In this document: piece after piece, positions 42,201 to 48,835 of the stretch
Numbering within the stretch: position 1 is the stretch's first letter
Layout of the letters: each line of letters begins with the position of its first letter
Origin: Thiobacillus sp. 63-78
GTDB taxonomy: Bacteria; Pseudomonadota; Gammaproteobacteria; Burkholderiales; Thiobacillaceae
Direction: 5' to 3'
Assembly (NCBI GenBank): GCA_001899765.1
Contig: MKWM01000015.1
Span: forward strand, 1-64,000
DNA length: 64,000 bases
Translations under genes and position numbers: made by a program
The notes under the pieces: model-generated
The model's database searches: none
What the model saw: the letters and a program-made list of their open reading frames with translations, nothing else
Told to the model about the DNA's origin: nothing

Positions 42201-42223
42201 ACGTGCAATATACACCGTGAAAG
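42201..42223. repeat. Second copy of the attI-proximal 23-bp motif
   Basis: ACGTGCAATATACACC, one variable base, then TGAAAG. The same sequence (22 of 23 bases) occurs at 53099-53121 next to the integron integrase. Here the other half of the 53-kb palindrome is missing. It lies between the PNPOx and HdeD genes. Confidence 0.75.
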
Positions 42224-42313
42224 ACATATTCCCCCGCGCAGCGGGTGTGCGGACTCGCGTGTGATCGACGCGCATTCCCGCTCCACGGTTGTGCGCGTTC
42301 ATGAGCGTGCAAG

Positions 42314-42871
42314 TTACTTGCCGAAATTGCGCACCCTGAACGCCAGAATCACGAGCAGGACGCCGAAGATTACGGCGTATATCGCAATCAGCCAAAGCAC
42401 GGCAAGCGCGCCCGCCAGCGGCTGCGCCATGAGGATGACACCGAACACGACCGAGACGAGCCCGCCGAGGATGAGCAGCCACTCGCCCTCGATCTCCTTC
42501 CGCAGACGGATTGCCGCCACGATCTCGAGCACGCCGGTGGCGACCGCCCAGATTGCGATGTAGAACAAAAGCGCGAGCGCAGTGATGCCGGGGACCAGAA
42601 AAGTCAGTATCCCGATACCGATGCCCAGTAATCCCCAGATCAGCAGCAGCCCCCAGTGCTCACGTTCCTTGCGTTCCGCGATGGCGGTCCAGACGCCAAG
42701 AATGCCATCCGCCGCCGAGTATGCGCCGAAGAGCAACACCAGCGCGGCGAGCGAGATGCCGGGTTGAAACCAGACCAGGACACCGAACGCGATCGCGACG
42801 AGACCGCGCAACAGCAGCACCCACCAGTTACGGGAAAGCATTCCAGAAAATTGGTTCTCTATAGTGTTCAT
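42314..42871 (-). CDS. HdeD family membrane protein
   Basis: A 185-residue protein with six helices arranged as repeated pairs: WWVLLLRGLVAIAFGVLVWF, LAALVLLFGAYSAADGILGV, GLLLIWGLLGIGIGILTFLV, and so on, ending RNFGK. HdeD proteins contribute to acid or envelope stress tolerance. The ATG at 42871 follows GGAG by about 9 bases. Confidence 0.9.
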   Translation of the reverse strand: MNTIENQFSGMLSRNWWVLLLRGLVAIAFGVLVWFQPGISLAALVLLFGAYSAADGILGVWTAIAERKEREHWGLLLIWGLLGIGIGILTFLVPGITALALLFYIAIWAVATGVLEIVAAIRLRKEIEGEWLLILGGLVSVVFGVILMAQPLAGALAVLWLIAIYAVIFGVLLVILAFRVRNFGK

Positions 42872-42994
42872 GTTTGAACGACTCCTTTTGACGATGGTTA
42901 AAAGCCAGCGAACATTCCCGTTCACCGGCGGCGGACGGGCGGCGCGGAGTGCCGCGCGCGAGCCGTCCGGCGCAACGGATTGTCAGGTGCGACG

Positions 42995-43795
42995 CTAAAT
43001 TGCCAAGGCCTCGCCGGCCAGTCGCCCAGCCTCCTGGAGCTTGGCGTGACGGGCCTCCAGATCAGCCTTGACTTCGGCGATACGCTTCTCGATCTTTGCC
43101 TTTTGCCGATCGCTCGCGTGTTCGAGCTGTTCCTGCATGGCGGCGATCTTCGCATCGGCTTCACGCCTTGCTTGATCGATTCGGGTTTTGGCCTGTTCCT
43201 GCATCACCTGGGCCTTCTTCTTCGCTTCGTCGATCTGCGCCTGGATCGCGGCCTTGTTTTCCGCGTGTGCCTGAGCCAGCTCGTCCTTGAGCTGCTTTAC
43301 TTCGGCCTTGAATTCAACAGACTCCCGGGCCAGCTGGTCCTCGACGACCTCGGAGCGCAGGCGCCGGAAGACCACCCCATCCAGTTTCCTGATGCGTGCG
43401 TTAACGGGCTCCGTCCAACTCTCCTCCACATCGGCCAGAACGGCGACCTTGCCGGGGCCGAGAGCCTTCGAGACATCGTCCACGAACTGGATGTCGATGC
43501 CCCCCTTGTTCAGGTCGGAGACCAAGCCTGCCAGTCCGCCTACCGACGCCCCCACGACGAGCCCGACCGGCCCCGCCAACAGACCCACCATGCTTCCAGC
43601 CAACAGGCCGAGCGCGGCACCGATGGGTCCCCCTTCGGCAGACTGTTTCATGCTCACGCTGCCGGAGGTGTCCTTGACGAGGACAGCCGTGGCGTACAGC
43701 GTGATGTCCCCGTCCTTGTGCAGGGCCTTGAGCGCGCTGAGACCCTCGAAGGCCACCGTCTCGCTGTTGAAAACTGCAACCATCATCTTGTTCAT
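42995..43795 (-). CDS. DUF1269 membrane protein with C-terminal coiled coil
   Basis: A 266-residue protein. The N-terminal DUF1269 domain (MMVAVFNSETVAFEGLSALK) leads to a Gly-rich membrane hairpin (AALGLLAGSMVGLLAGPVGL). After a linker, about 120 residues of heptad-rich, Ala/Lys/Glu/Gln helix form a long coiled coil. The ATG at 43795 has AGGAG 8 bases upstream, better than the GTG at 43804. Function unknown; it may link membrane and cytosolic or envelope partners. Confidence 0.85.
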   Translation of the reverse strand: MNKMMVAVFNSETVAFEGLSALKALHKDGDITLYATAVLVKDTSGSVSMKQSAEGGPIGAALGLLAGSMVGLLAGPVGLVVGASVGGLAGLVSDLNKGGIDIQFVDDVSKALGPGKVAVLADVEESWTEPVNARIRKLDGVVFRRLRSEVVEDQLARESVEFKAEVKQLKDELAQAHAENKAAIQAQIDEAKKKAQVMQEQAKTRIDQARREADAKIAAMQEQLEHASDRQKAKIEKRIAEVKADLEARHAKLQEAGRLAGEALAI

Positions 43796-43955
43796 GTCCG
43801 ACACTCCTTTGGGTTGACGGGTTTCTTGCGCCGCAGGCCGGGCCCGTCACGCCCAGCCTGCGGGAAGGGCATGCGCCCAATGTTGCCCATAACCGGAAGA
43901 CCCTGGACGGCGAAGCCGGCCAGGCTGCGTTGGCTTGAATGAACCTAAATTCCGC

Positions 43956-44098
43956 ACCACAGAGACACAGAGACACAGAGGCACAGAGAAACCCGAAAAA
44001 CGGGACTTCTCCGCATTTTTTCCCACTCATCCATCGGGTGAACCGCGGCAGGAATGCAAGCGTATGTTTTTGCTCGCTGTTCTCTGTGTCTCTGTGGT
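43956..44098. repeat. ACCACAGAG-type inverted repeat, long copy
   Basis: Arms ACCACAGAGACACAGAGACA and GTTCTCTGTGTCTCTGTGGT flank about 90 bases of unrelated DNA. It belongs to the family at 11263 and 8864. It fills most of the 343-base gap between the DUF1269 and cupin genes; the rest holds nothing recognisable. Confidence 0.85.
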
Positions 44099-44138
44099 TC
44101 AACTGCTTTTTCCAAGATGAATGGCCAGGCTGCTGTCG

Positions 44139-44525
44139 TTAGCCAGCCATTTTCCCGAGCATGTGATCGATCACTTTGCTGTGCTCGTGCTGCGGGCTGA
44201 ACAGGATGACATCGGCGTCCTGACCCACTCTGACCGTGTGGTCAGGTGGCCAGTAGAACAAGTCGCCGCCATGGATTTCTTCACTGCTGCCGTCCGCATA
44301 GGTCACCGTGAGCGCACCTTGCAGGACATAGCCCCAGTGCGGAGCCTGGCAAAGATCGTTCTCCAGCCCCTGAAGGAGCGGGGCGATATCGGTGCCTGCG
44401 GCGAGTGAAAAGTATTCGCCGCTGATCGTGCCGTATCCGTCCGCGCTGCCGAACCCGGTCTTTTGGCGGGCGATGGCGCCCGGCGCATTGATTCTTACGG
44501 GGATGTCTTGCTTGGCGATGTGCAT
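44139..44525 (-). CDS. Cupin domain protein
   Basis: A 128-residue cupin from the ATG at 44525, with GGAGG 8 bases upstream; the frame runs open to 44798 without support. It has LCQAPHWGYVLQGALTVTYA (first motif) and GDLFYWPPDHTVRVGQDADV (second motif), ending PQHEHSKVIDHMLGKMAG. Role unknown. Confidence 0.85.
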   Translation of the reverse strand: MHIAKQDIPVRINAPGAIARQKTGFGSADGYGTISGEYFSLAAGTDIAPLLQGLENDLCQAPHWGYVLQGALTVTYADGSSEEIHGGDLFYWPPDHTVRVGQDADVILFSPQHEHSKVIDHMLGKMAG

Positions 44526-44794
44526 CGTAGGGACCTCCGTCGTGACAATGAACTCAAACCAGCGGCCGGGCGTTCCCGCTGGAGCGCAGTGTGATGGTGC
44601 GAACGATTCTCGGAAGACGGTCGCCAAGGCAAGTGCGAGGCCCGCATAGATCACGATCACCACCCGGAAATATTCCGGCGATTCCGCGCGCGATACCGTT
44701 CTGCCCCATGCACCAGACTTTACGTAGACCTCCCCTGTCACTGTAGCGTACAGCGTGTACAAGCCAAGCTTCCTCTCGATGGAAGGGTTGGGTC

Positions 44795-44889
44795 TCACCG
44801 TTTCGCTTTTGCTTTCGCGGGCCAGACGCGAAGCGAGCAGTGTTTGGCCGCATGCGTGAAGTCTTTGTCTGTGGTGAGGAGTTCAGCCG
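44795..44889 (-). pseudogene. C-terminal fragment of a PIN-domain (VapC-like) toxin
   Basis: The minus-strand frame AAELLTTDKDFTHAAKHCSL followed by RVWPAKAKAKR and a stop matches the end of PIN-domain nucleases (LLTTDKDF is the last acidic motif). Its upstream part is replaced by the attC remnant at 44881-44927. This appears to be the decayed last cassette of the integron. Confidence 0.65.
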
Positions 44890-44927
44890 CACCGCGAAAC
44901 GGCATCGGCTTGAATGAATGGTCAGGC
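44881..44927 (-). other. attC site remnant at the distal end of the integron
   Basis: GAAACGGCATCGGCTTGAAT and the core GTCAGGC (44921-44927) match the complete attC at 45532-45592 over about 38 bases. The far half is degenerate (GAGGAGTTCAGCC instead of CCTGAATTAAGCC) and has no core site. It follows higA, whose stop codon lies in the core. Confidence 0.78.
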
Positions 44928-45215
44928 CGCTGCCAGCTTGAGCTTGCCTACGCCGTGCAAATCCACAGACTGCCGTGCGATCCAAAGGTCGTGTGCGTCC
45001 TGCATGGCAAGCCAACTTTCAGGAGAGCGGCCAATGGCCTTGGCAAGACGCAAGGCCATCTCAGGCGAAATACGACCACTGCCGTTCAAAACACGACTGA
45101 GCGTAGAGGCTGCAACGCCGAGCTTTTCGGCTAGCACACGGCCGCTGATCCCATTGGGCTCAAGGTAGATGCCGGCGATGAACTCACCGGGGTGTGGGGG
45201 GTTGTGCATAGTCAT
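44922..45215 (-). CDS. higA: HigA-type antitoxin
   Basis: A 97-residue XRE-family addiction antitoxin: HPGEFIAGIYLEPNGISGRV, a helix-turn-helix in LAEKLGVAASTLSRVLNGSG, and the family's RLAKAIGRSPESWLAMQ. It represses its own operon and blocks HigB. The toxin gene comes first, the usual higBA order; the start overlaps the higB stop by one base. It is carried on an integron cassette. Confidence 0.93.
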   Translation of the reverse strand: MTMHNPPHPGEFIAGIYLEPNGISGRVLAEKLGVAASTLSRVLNGSGRISPEMALRLAKAIGRSPESWLAMQDAHDLWIARQSVDLHGVGKLKLAAA

Positions 45216-45493
45216 TAGTGATAATCCTCATAGTCCAACACATAAGCGTTCCCATCCTGGAACTCGAACGTGATTCGCCAGTTGCCGCTGACGGTAATTG
45301 ACCAGCGACCCCGCATTTCGCCTTTCAATGGATGCAGGCGGAAACCGGGAATGTCCATGTCTTCAATAGTTTGGGCGGTATCCAGTGCGATCAATTGCAG
45401 CCTCAGCCGTTTGATGTGACTGGCTTGAACACCTGATGCACCGCCAGTTTCATACAGACGCCGCAAGCCTTTGTGCCGAAAGGTCTTGATCAT
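45215..45493 (-). CDS. higB: HigB-type mRNA interferase toxin
   Basis: A 92-residue RelE-fold toxin: FRHKGLRRLYETGGASGVQA, a basic helix, HPLKGEMRGRWSITVSGNWR and the closing ITFEFQDGNAYVLDYEDYH. HigB cleaves mRNA on ribosomes. It forms the integron cassette between the attC sites at 44.9 and 45.5 kb with higA. Confidence 0.93.
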   Translation of the reverse strand: MIKTFRHKGLRRLYETGGASGVQASHIKRLRLQLIALDTAQTIEDMDIPGFRLHPLKGEMRGRWSITVSGNWRITFEFQDGNAYVLDYEDYH

Positions 45494-45531
45494 ATGCCGA
45501 ATGTATCACGTTGCGCATCATGCAACAAGTG

Positions 45532-45592
45532 GCCTGACGCCTGAATTAAGCCCGCGCCGCGAAACGGCATCGGCTTGAATGAATGGTCAGGC
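45532..45592 (-). other. attC site (61 bp) of the acetyltransferase/LysE cassette
   Basis: Core heptamers GCCTGAC and GTCAGGC bound a palindromic site whose inner arms include GCCGCGAAACGGC and CGGCTTGAATGAATG. Both cores have GTC instead of the usual GTT, so the crossover base triplet is altered on both ends. Confidence 0.88.
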
Positions 45593-45643
45593 CGCAGGTA
45601 TGCCCAAGTCGAGTGGCCGGGCAAGCCCGGATGCGCGGCGTAT

Positions 45644-46207
45644 TTATTTTTCTGCCGTCGATCTTGACCGGGCTGGATTTCCAAATGCAGTCGCACCTGC
45701 CGGCACATCGCGTGTCACGACGCTTCCGGCACCGATCAGCGCATCGTCCCCGATGGAAACACCCGGCAAGATGATTGCGCCAGCTCCGATCCATACATTG
45801 CGCCCAATGCGGACCGGGCGACCAAACTCCAGGCCCGCAGCCCTTTGCGCCGGGTCACGGGGATGGTCGGCGGTCAAAATCTGCACACCAGGCCCAATTT
45901 GCGTCATGTCTCCAATCACGACTTCCACGACGTCAAGAATCACGCAATTGAAGTTCAGAAAAGCGCCCGCGCCAATCCTGATGTTGAAGCCGTAGTCGCA
46001 ATGGAATGGTGGGCGGATCACGACGCCATCCCCCACAGCGGCAAAGCGTTCCACCAATAGTTGGTGCCGCTCCGTGTGCGGCTTGTCGAGCGACGTGTTA
46101 TAGCGAACCATCCATGCCTGCGCCGCGGCCTGATCGGCCTGGATTTCAGGGGCGCCCGCGTGGTACAGCTCGCCCGCCAGCATTTTCTCTTTTTCCGTTC
46201 GCATCAT
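45644..46207 (-). CDS. Maltose/galactoside O-acetyltransferase family protein (LacA/NodL-like)
   Basis: A 187-residue left-handed beta-helix acetyltransferase. The N-terminal domain is KEKMLAGELYHAGAPEIQAD. Hexapeptide repeats include NIRIGAGAFLNFNCVILDV and IGRNVWIGAGAIILPGVSIG, with the catalytic His in ILTADHPRDP. It acetylates a sugar hydroxyl. It shares a cassette with the LysE-type exporter 55 bases upstream, since no attC lies between them. Confidence 0.93.
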   Translation of the reverse strand: MMRTEKEKMLAGELYHAGAPEIQADQAAAQAWMVRYNTSLDKPHTERHQLLVERFAAVGDGVVIRPPFHCDYGFNIRIGAGAFLNFNCVILDVVEVVIGDMTQIGPGVQILTADHPRDPAQRAAGLEFGRPVRIGRNVWIGAGAIILPGVSIGDDALIGAGSVVTRDVPAGATAFGNPARSRSTAEK

Positions 46208-46262
46208 TCAGTTCTTCGTGATCCTGTGAGTTGGAGGTGCTTGGCCCTTGATGGCATGCCCA

Positions 46263-46895
46263 TCAACCCTTGCGCTCCATGACGATCAGCCGCACTGCAA
46301 GGCCGAGAAAGACCACACCCATCAGGCGCTCAAGCACCAACTGACGACGTGGGCTCGACAGCAGCCATTGCCCCAGGCTGCCGCTGGCGATGGACAAGCC
46401 TGCCTGGAATAGCAGGCCGAGAAATGCCAGGACTGCGCCGAGGCCGACAATTTGCTGGAAGATCGACCCGAAGGACGGCGAGGCGAATTGCGGCAGAAAC
46501 ACGCCAGAAAACAGGATGGCCTTGGGGTTCAGCAGATTCGTGAAGAACCCGCGACGGAAGTTCTCGAATGGGGAGCGGCTGGTAGTTTGAGTGCCGGTCT
46601 CGAAAGGCCTGGCGCGAAACGACTTGTAGGCGAGGAAGACCAGGTAGGCCGCGCCACCATAGCGGATGATATCGAACGCGAGAGGCGACGTGGCGACGAT
46701 TGCCGCAACCCCCACGGCAGCAAACACCGCATGAGCAAACATGGCCAGTGCGATGCCCGTAGAAGCCCATAAGGCGGGACGGCGGCCTTCAGTCACCCCA
46801 GTGGCGACAATAAATGCCACATCAGGCCCCGGCGTGATAAGTAGCACGAAGGACACCGCGAGGAAGACGGGCAGGACAGAAATATCAAACGGCAT
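46263..46895 (-). CDS. LysE/RhtB family exporter
   Basis: A 210-residue, six-helix amino-acid exporter: LAVSFVLLITPGPDVAFIVA carries the LysE signature TPGPD, then GYAL-type RYGGAAYLVFLAYKSFRARP and FRRGFFTNLLNPKAILFSGV. Substrate unknown. It is the promoter-proximal gene of a two-gene cassette. Confidence 0.93.
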   Translation of the reverse strand: MPFDISVLPVFLAVSFVLLITPGPDVAFIVATGVTEGRRPALWASTGIALAMFAHAVFAAVGVAAIVATSPLAFDIIRYGGAAYLVFLAYKSFRARPFETGTQTTSRSPFENFRRGFFTNLLNPKAILFSGVFLPQFASPSFGSIFQQIVGLGAVLAFLGLLFQAGLSIASGSLGQWLLSSPRRQLVLERLMGVVFLGLAVRLIVMERKG

Positions 46896-46911
46896 GGTGC
46901 CTCCGTGAAAG

Positions 46912-46980
46912 GGCTAACGAATGAGGTAACCGGCCTCGCGCGGCCTGATGCGCGAGGCCCGGTTGACCGAGAGGTTAGCC
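46912..46980 (-). other. attC site (69 bp) of the hicAB cassette
   Basis: GGCTAAC and GTTAGCC cores are exact inverses. The inner arms GGTAACCGGCCTCGCGC and GCGCGAGGCCCGGTTGACC form a strong stem. The hicB stop codon lies in the core. Confidence 0.92.
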
Positions 46981-47313
46981 ACCTGGTTGAACCGCCTGCT
47001 GTAGAACCTCGGTCGCCCACTGGTTAAGGCTCTTGCCAGCGGCCTGTGCGGCCACCAGAGCCCGACCGTGAACCTCAGGGGGCACACGGAGCAACAACTT
47101 GCCGGATGCTGGCTTCTCAGGATGAAGTCCCTCCTTCTTGCACTCAGCGAGATAGTCTTTAACAGCATGCTCAAACTCGGCCCGCAACTCCGCAACCGTC
47201 TCGCCATGAAAGCTAATGATGCTGCGGATGCCGAGAATGCGGCCGACGAAAATATTGTCTCGCTCGTCGTACTCGACGCGAGCGGTATAGCCCTTATATG
47301 ACATAGTGTTCAT
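46975..47313 (-). CDS. hicB: HicB-type antitoxin
   Basis: A 112-residue antitoxin. The N-terminal partial RNase-H-like domain (YKGYTARVEYDERDNIFVGR; FHGETVAELRAEFEHAVKDY) is followed by a ribbon-helix-helix tail (KLLLRVPPEVHGRALVAAQA, then KSLNQWATEVL). The ATG at 47313 overlaps the hicA stop (ATGA); the open frame extends further but inside hicA. Confidence 0.92.
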   Translation of the reverse strand: MNTMSYKGYTARVEYDERDNIFVGRILGIRSIISFHGETVAELRAEFEHAVKDYLAECKKEGLHPEKPASGKLLLRVPPEVHGRALVAAQAAGKSLNQWATEVLQQAVQPGG

Positions 47314-47564
47314 GGCATTACTCCTACGCGTTCCAGAAGCTCTCGCGCCTCTTCGACTTGATAACGCTTGGCTTCCTTTCCCGGATGTGGCCGATGGCAC
47401 CGCCACTGCTCACCCTTGAACTCGATCTTGACGCGCGAACCCTCGCGCTCCGAGATGAAAGCTCCAAGAGCCTTCATCAACGCTTCAATGTCAGCGAACG
47501 GAATGGACGCTGATGTCGGGCGCGCAAAGATGGCGCTGAGCGTTTTTCGATGTTTGGCGTTCAC
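47310..47564 (-). CDS. hicA: HicA-type mRNA interferase toxin
   Basis: An 84-residue protein of the HicA/YcfA-like dsRBD fold: RKTLSAIFARPTSASIPFAD, IEALMKALGAFISEREGSRV and FKGEQWRCHRPHPGKEAKRY (the His-containing strand). Members of the family cleave RNA. It is first in the hicAB pair on this cassette. Confidence 0.87.
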   Translation of the reverse strand: MNAKHRKTLSAIFARPTSASIPFADIEALMKALGAFISEREGSRVKIEFKGEQWRCHRPHPGKEAKRYQVEEARELLERVGVMP

Positions 47565-47616
47565 GAGGGGACGATATCATAAAGTGATATCACTTGCAAT
47601 CGGGTAAGCGTGAGGT

Positions 47617-47707
47617 GGCTAACGTTCAAGTTCAGGGGTGTGCCAACGCCTGAGTTCAGGAGCGTGCTACCCATAGGCGGAGCGTCCCCTGCAACGCCGG
47701 GTTGGAC
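47617..47707 (-). other. Candidate attC site (91 bp)
   Basis: GGCTAAC at 47617 and GTTGGAC at 47701 (a full GTTRRRY match) bound an imperfect palindrome with arms such as TTCAGGGG and CCCCTGCAA. A separate hairpin, TCACGG-CAGGAAA-CCGTGA (47709-47727), follows just before the antitoxin stop codon. Confidence 0.72.
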
Positions 47708-47732
47708 CTCACGGCAGGAAACCGTGAAGTAC

Positions 47733-48020
47733 TCATGAATGGATCGGAGAAGCTGAGAGCTTCACACCGAGAGCGTGAAGTAGTTTGAGCATGGTGTCGT
47801 AGCGTGGCTTGGCGCCTGGTGTAAGCGCTTTGTAGAGACTCTCGCGGCCAAGGCCGGTATCCTTCGCAAGTTGTGCCATACCACGGGCGCGAGCCACATC
47901 ACGCACTGCGGTTAGAAATACATCGGGATTGGAATCTTCCAATGCGACGGTTATGTACTCTGCGATGGTTTCTTCATCATCGAGATAATCAGCAGCGTCG
48001 AAGGGTGCAAATTTGGCCAT
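47733..48020 (-). CDS. Addiction-module antidote protein (HigA-like), orphan
   Basis: A 95-residue antitoxin: FDAADYLDDEETIAEYITVA, FLTAVRDVARARGMAQLAKD, then the helix-turn-helix TGLGRESLYKALTPGAKPRY. This family normally follows a RelE/ParE-type toxin gene and overlaps or abuts it. The upstream toxin here is truncated, so the antitoxin seems to be left without an active partner. Confidence 0.9.
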   Translation of the reverse strand: MAKFAPFDAADYLDDEETIAEYITVALEDSNPDVFLTAVRDVARARGMAQLAKDTGLGRESLYKALTPGAKPRYDTMLKLLHALGVKLSASPIHS

Positions 48021-48023
48021 GGT

Positions 48024-48200
48024 TCACTCCTTATCCAAAACCCGCGCCATCTCAAGGGCGCGCTTGATGTCACGCTTCTGCGAGGACTTATTGCCACCCA
48101 GGAGAAGCAGGTAGATCACCTCGCCGCGACGAGTGAAATAGACTCGATAGCCGGGGCCGAAATGGAGTGCTGCGTAAATGTGGCTGGCAAAAAAAGCAGA
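48024..48200 (-). pseudogene. N-terminally truncated RelE/ParE toxin joined to an attC half
   Basis: The last 50 or so codons (GPGYRVYFTRRGEVIYLLLL; KSSQKRDIKRALEMARVL) are the C-terminal half of a RelE/ParE-type killer protein, which is normally about 100 residues. The first half is missing. Upstream the frame runs through attC sequence into unrelated codons back to an ATG at 48365, giving a 113-residue composite frame. The toxin is probably inactive. Confidence 0.78.
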
Positions 48201-48264
48201 AGCATTTGAATTCATCGGCCTACGCGGCGCTATGCGCAAGGTCCGGTGAAATGACGGGTTGGGC
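48200..48264 (-). other. Partial attC site fused to the truncated toxin
   Basis: The right core GTTGGGC (48258-48264) is intact. TTCATCGGCCTACGCGGCGC and GCGCAAGGTCCGGTGAAATGA form the arms. The left core is missing and the toxin fragment starts instead, so a deletion removed the cassette end and the toxin N-terminus together. Confidence 0.72.
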
Positions 48265-48361
48265 ATCGCCGATTGATTGGCAGGCAGGTGTCGGATATGG
48301 CGTCGTGCCAGCAGGTCGGCCATCTCACCTGTTTTTTTCAGGGAGATGGTGTCCAATCTTG

Positions 48362-48589
48362 TCATGCACCAATCAATTGTGCGCTGTAACCGAAGGACTG
48401 GACCTTAGCCAGTAATACCGCTGTGGAGGTTGCGTCTGGATTAAAGGCAACCAGCAATAAATGCTCTTTTCCAGGATTGAAACGTGGGGAGACCACACCG
48501 TCCAATTGCCGCATCGATTCCTCCAGCGTCTTTCTTTGTTGCTCGTTAAGGTCTTGATTAATATGAATCATAACGTCGCTGATATCCAT
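48362..48589 (-). CDS. Small HMA-like protein without metal-binding cysteines
   Basis: A 75-residue protein with a ferredoxin-like heavy-metal-associated fold pattern: VMIHINQDLNEQQRKTLEES, MRQLDGVVSPRFNPGKEHLL, then LLAKVQSFGYSAQLIGA. The CxxC metal site of HMA domains is absent. Proteins like this occur in sulfur-oxidising proteobacteria, but the function is unknown. A short frame starting in its stop codon (ATGA, 48365) leads into the composite toxin frame. Confidence 0.72.
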   Translation of the reverse strand: MDISDVMIHINQDLNEQQRKTLEESMRQLDGVVSPRFNPGKEHLLLVAFNPDATSTAVLLAKVQSFGYSAQLIGA

Positions 48590-48665
48590 GATACTGCTCT
48601 CCTGATGATGACCGGACAGGCAATATTTTTATATCACGTTAACGCAGATATACAAACGCTCCACG

Positions 48666-48835
48666 GCCTAACGCCTACCGTCAGCGATTGGGCTGATGAT
48701 GCCGGCTGGACGTTGCGGACTGGTGGGGCTTGTCATGGTTTATCTCCATGGTTGTGGTGAAACTAATCATAGCTGCCCAAGCAGGGTACCCGGCAGCATC
48801 GCTGACGGTCGCTCCACTCGAATACACAGTTATGC
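48666..48835 (-). other. Atypical long attC-like site (about 170 bp)
   Basis: The left core GCCTAAC is followed by ACCGTCAGCGAT; the inverse ATCGCTGACGGT precedes a right core-like GTTATGC (48829-48835), which contains the rhodanese stop codon. The centre is longer than in ordinary attC sites, so this may be two sites fused or one interrupted by an insertion. Confidence 0.55.

Noticed and set aside
42162-42563. Plus-strand frame around the 42.2-kb repeat as a possible remnant integrase
   Set aside because: It is antisense to hdeD over most of its length and shows no recombinase motif.
44526-44798. N-terminal extension of the cupin gene to 44798
   Set aside because: The frame is open, but the ATG at 44525 has a good GGAGG and the extension overlaps the PIN fragment region with no cupin similarity.
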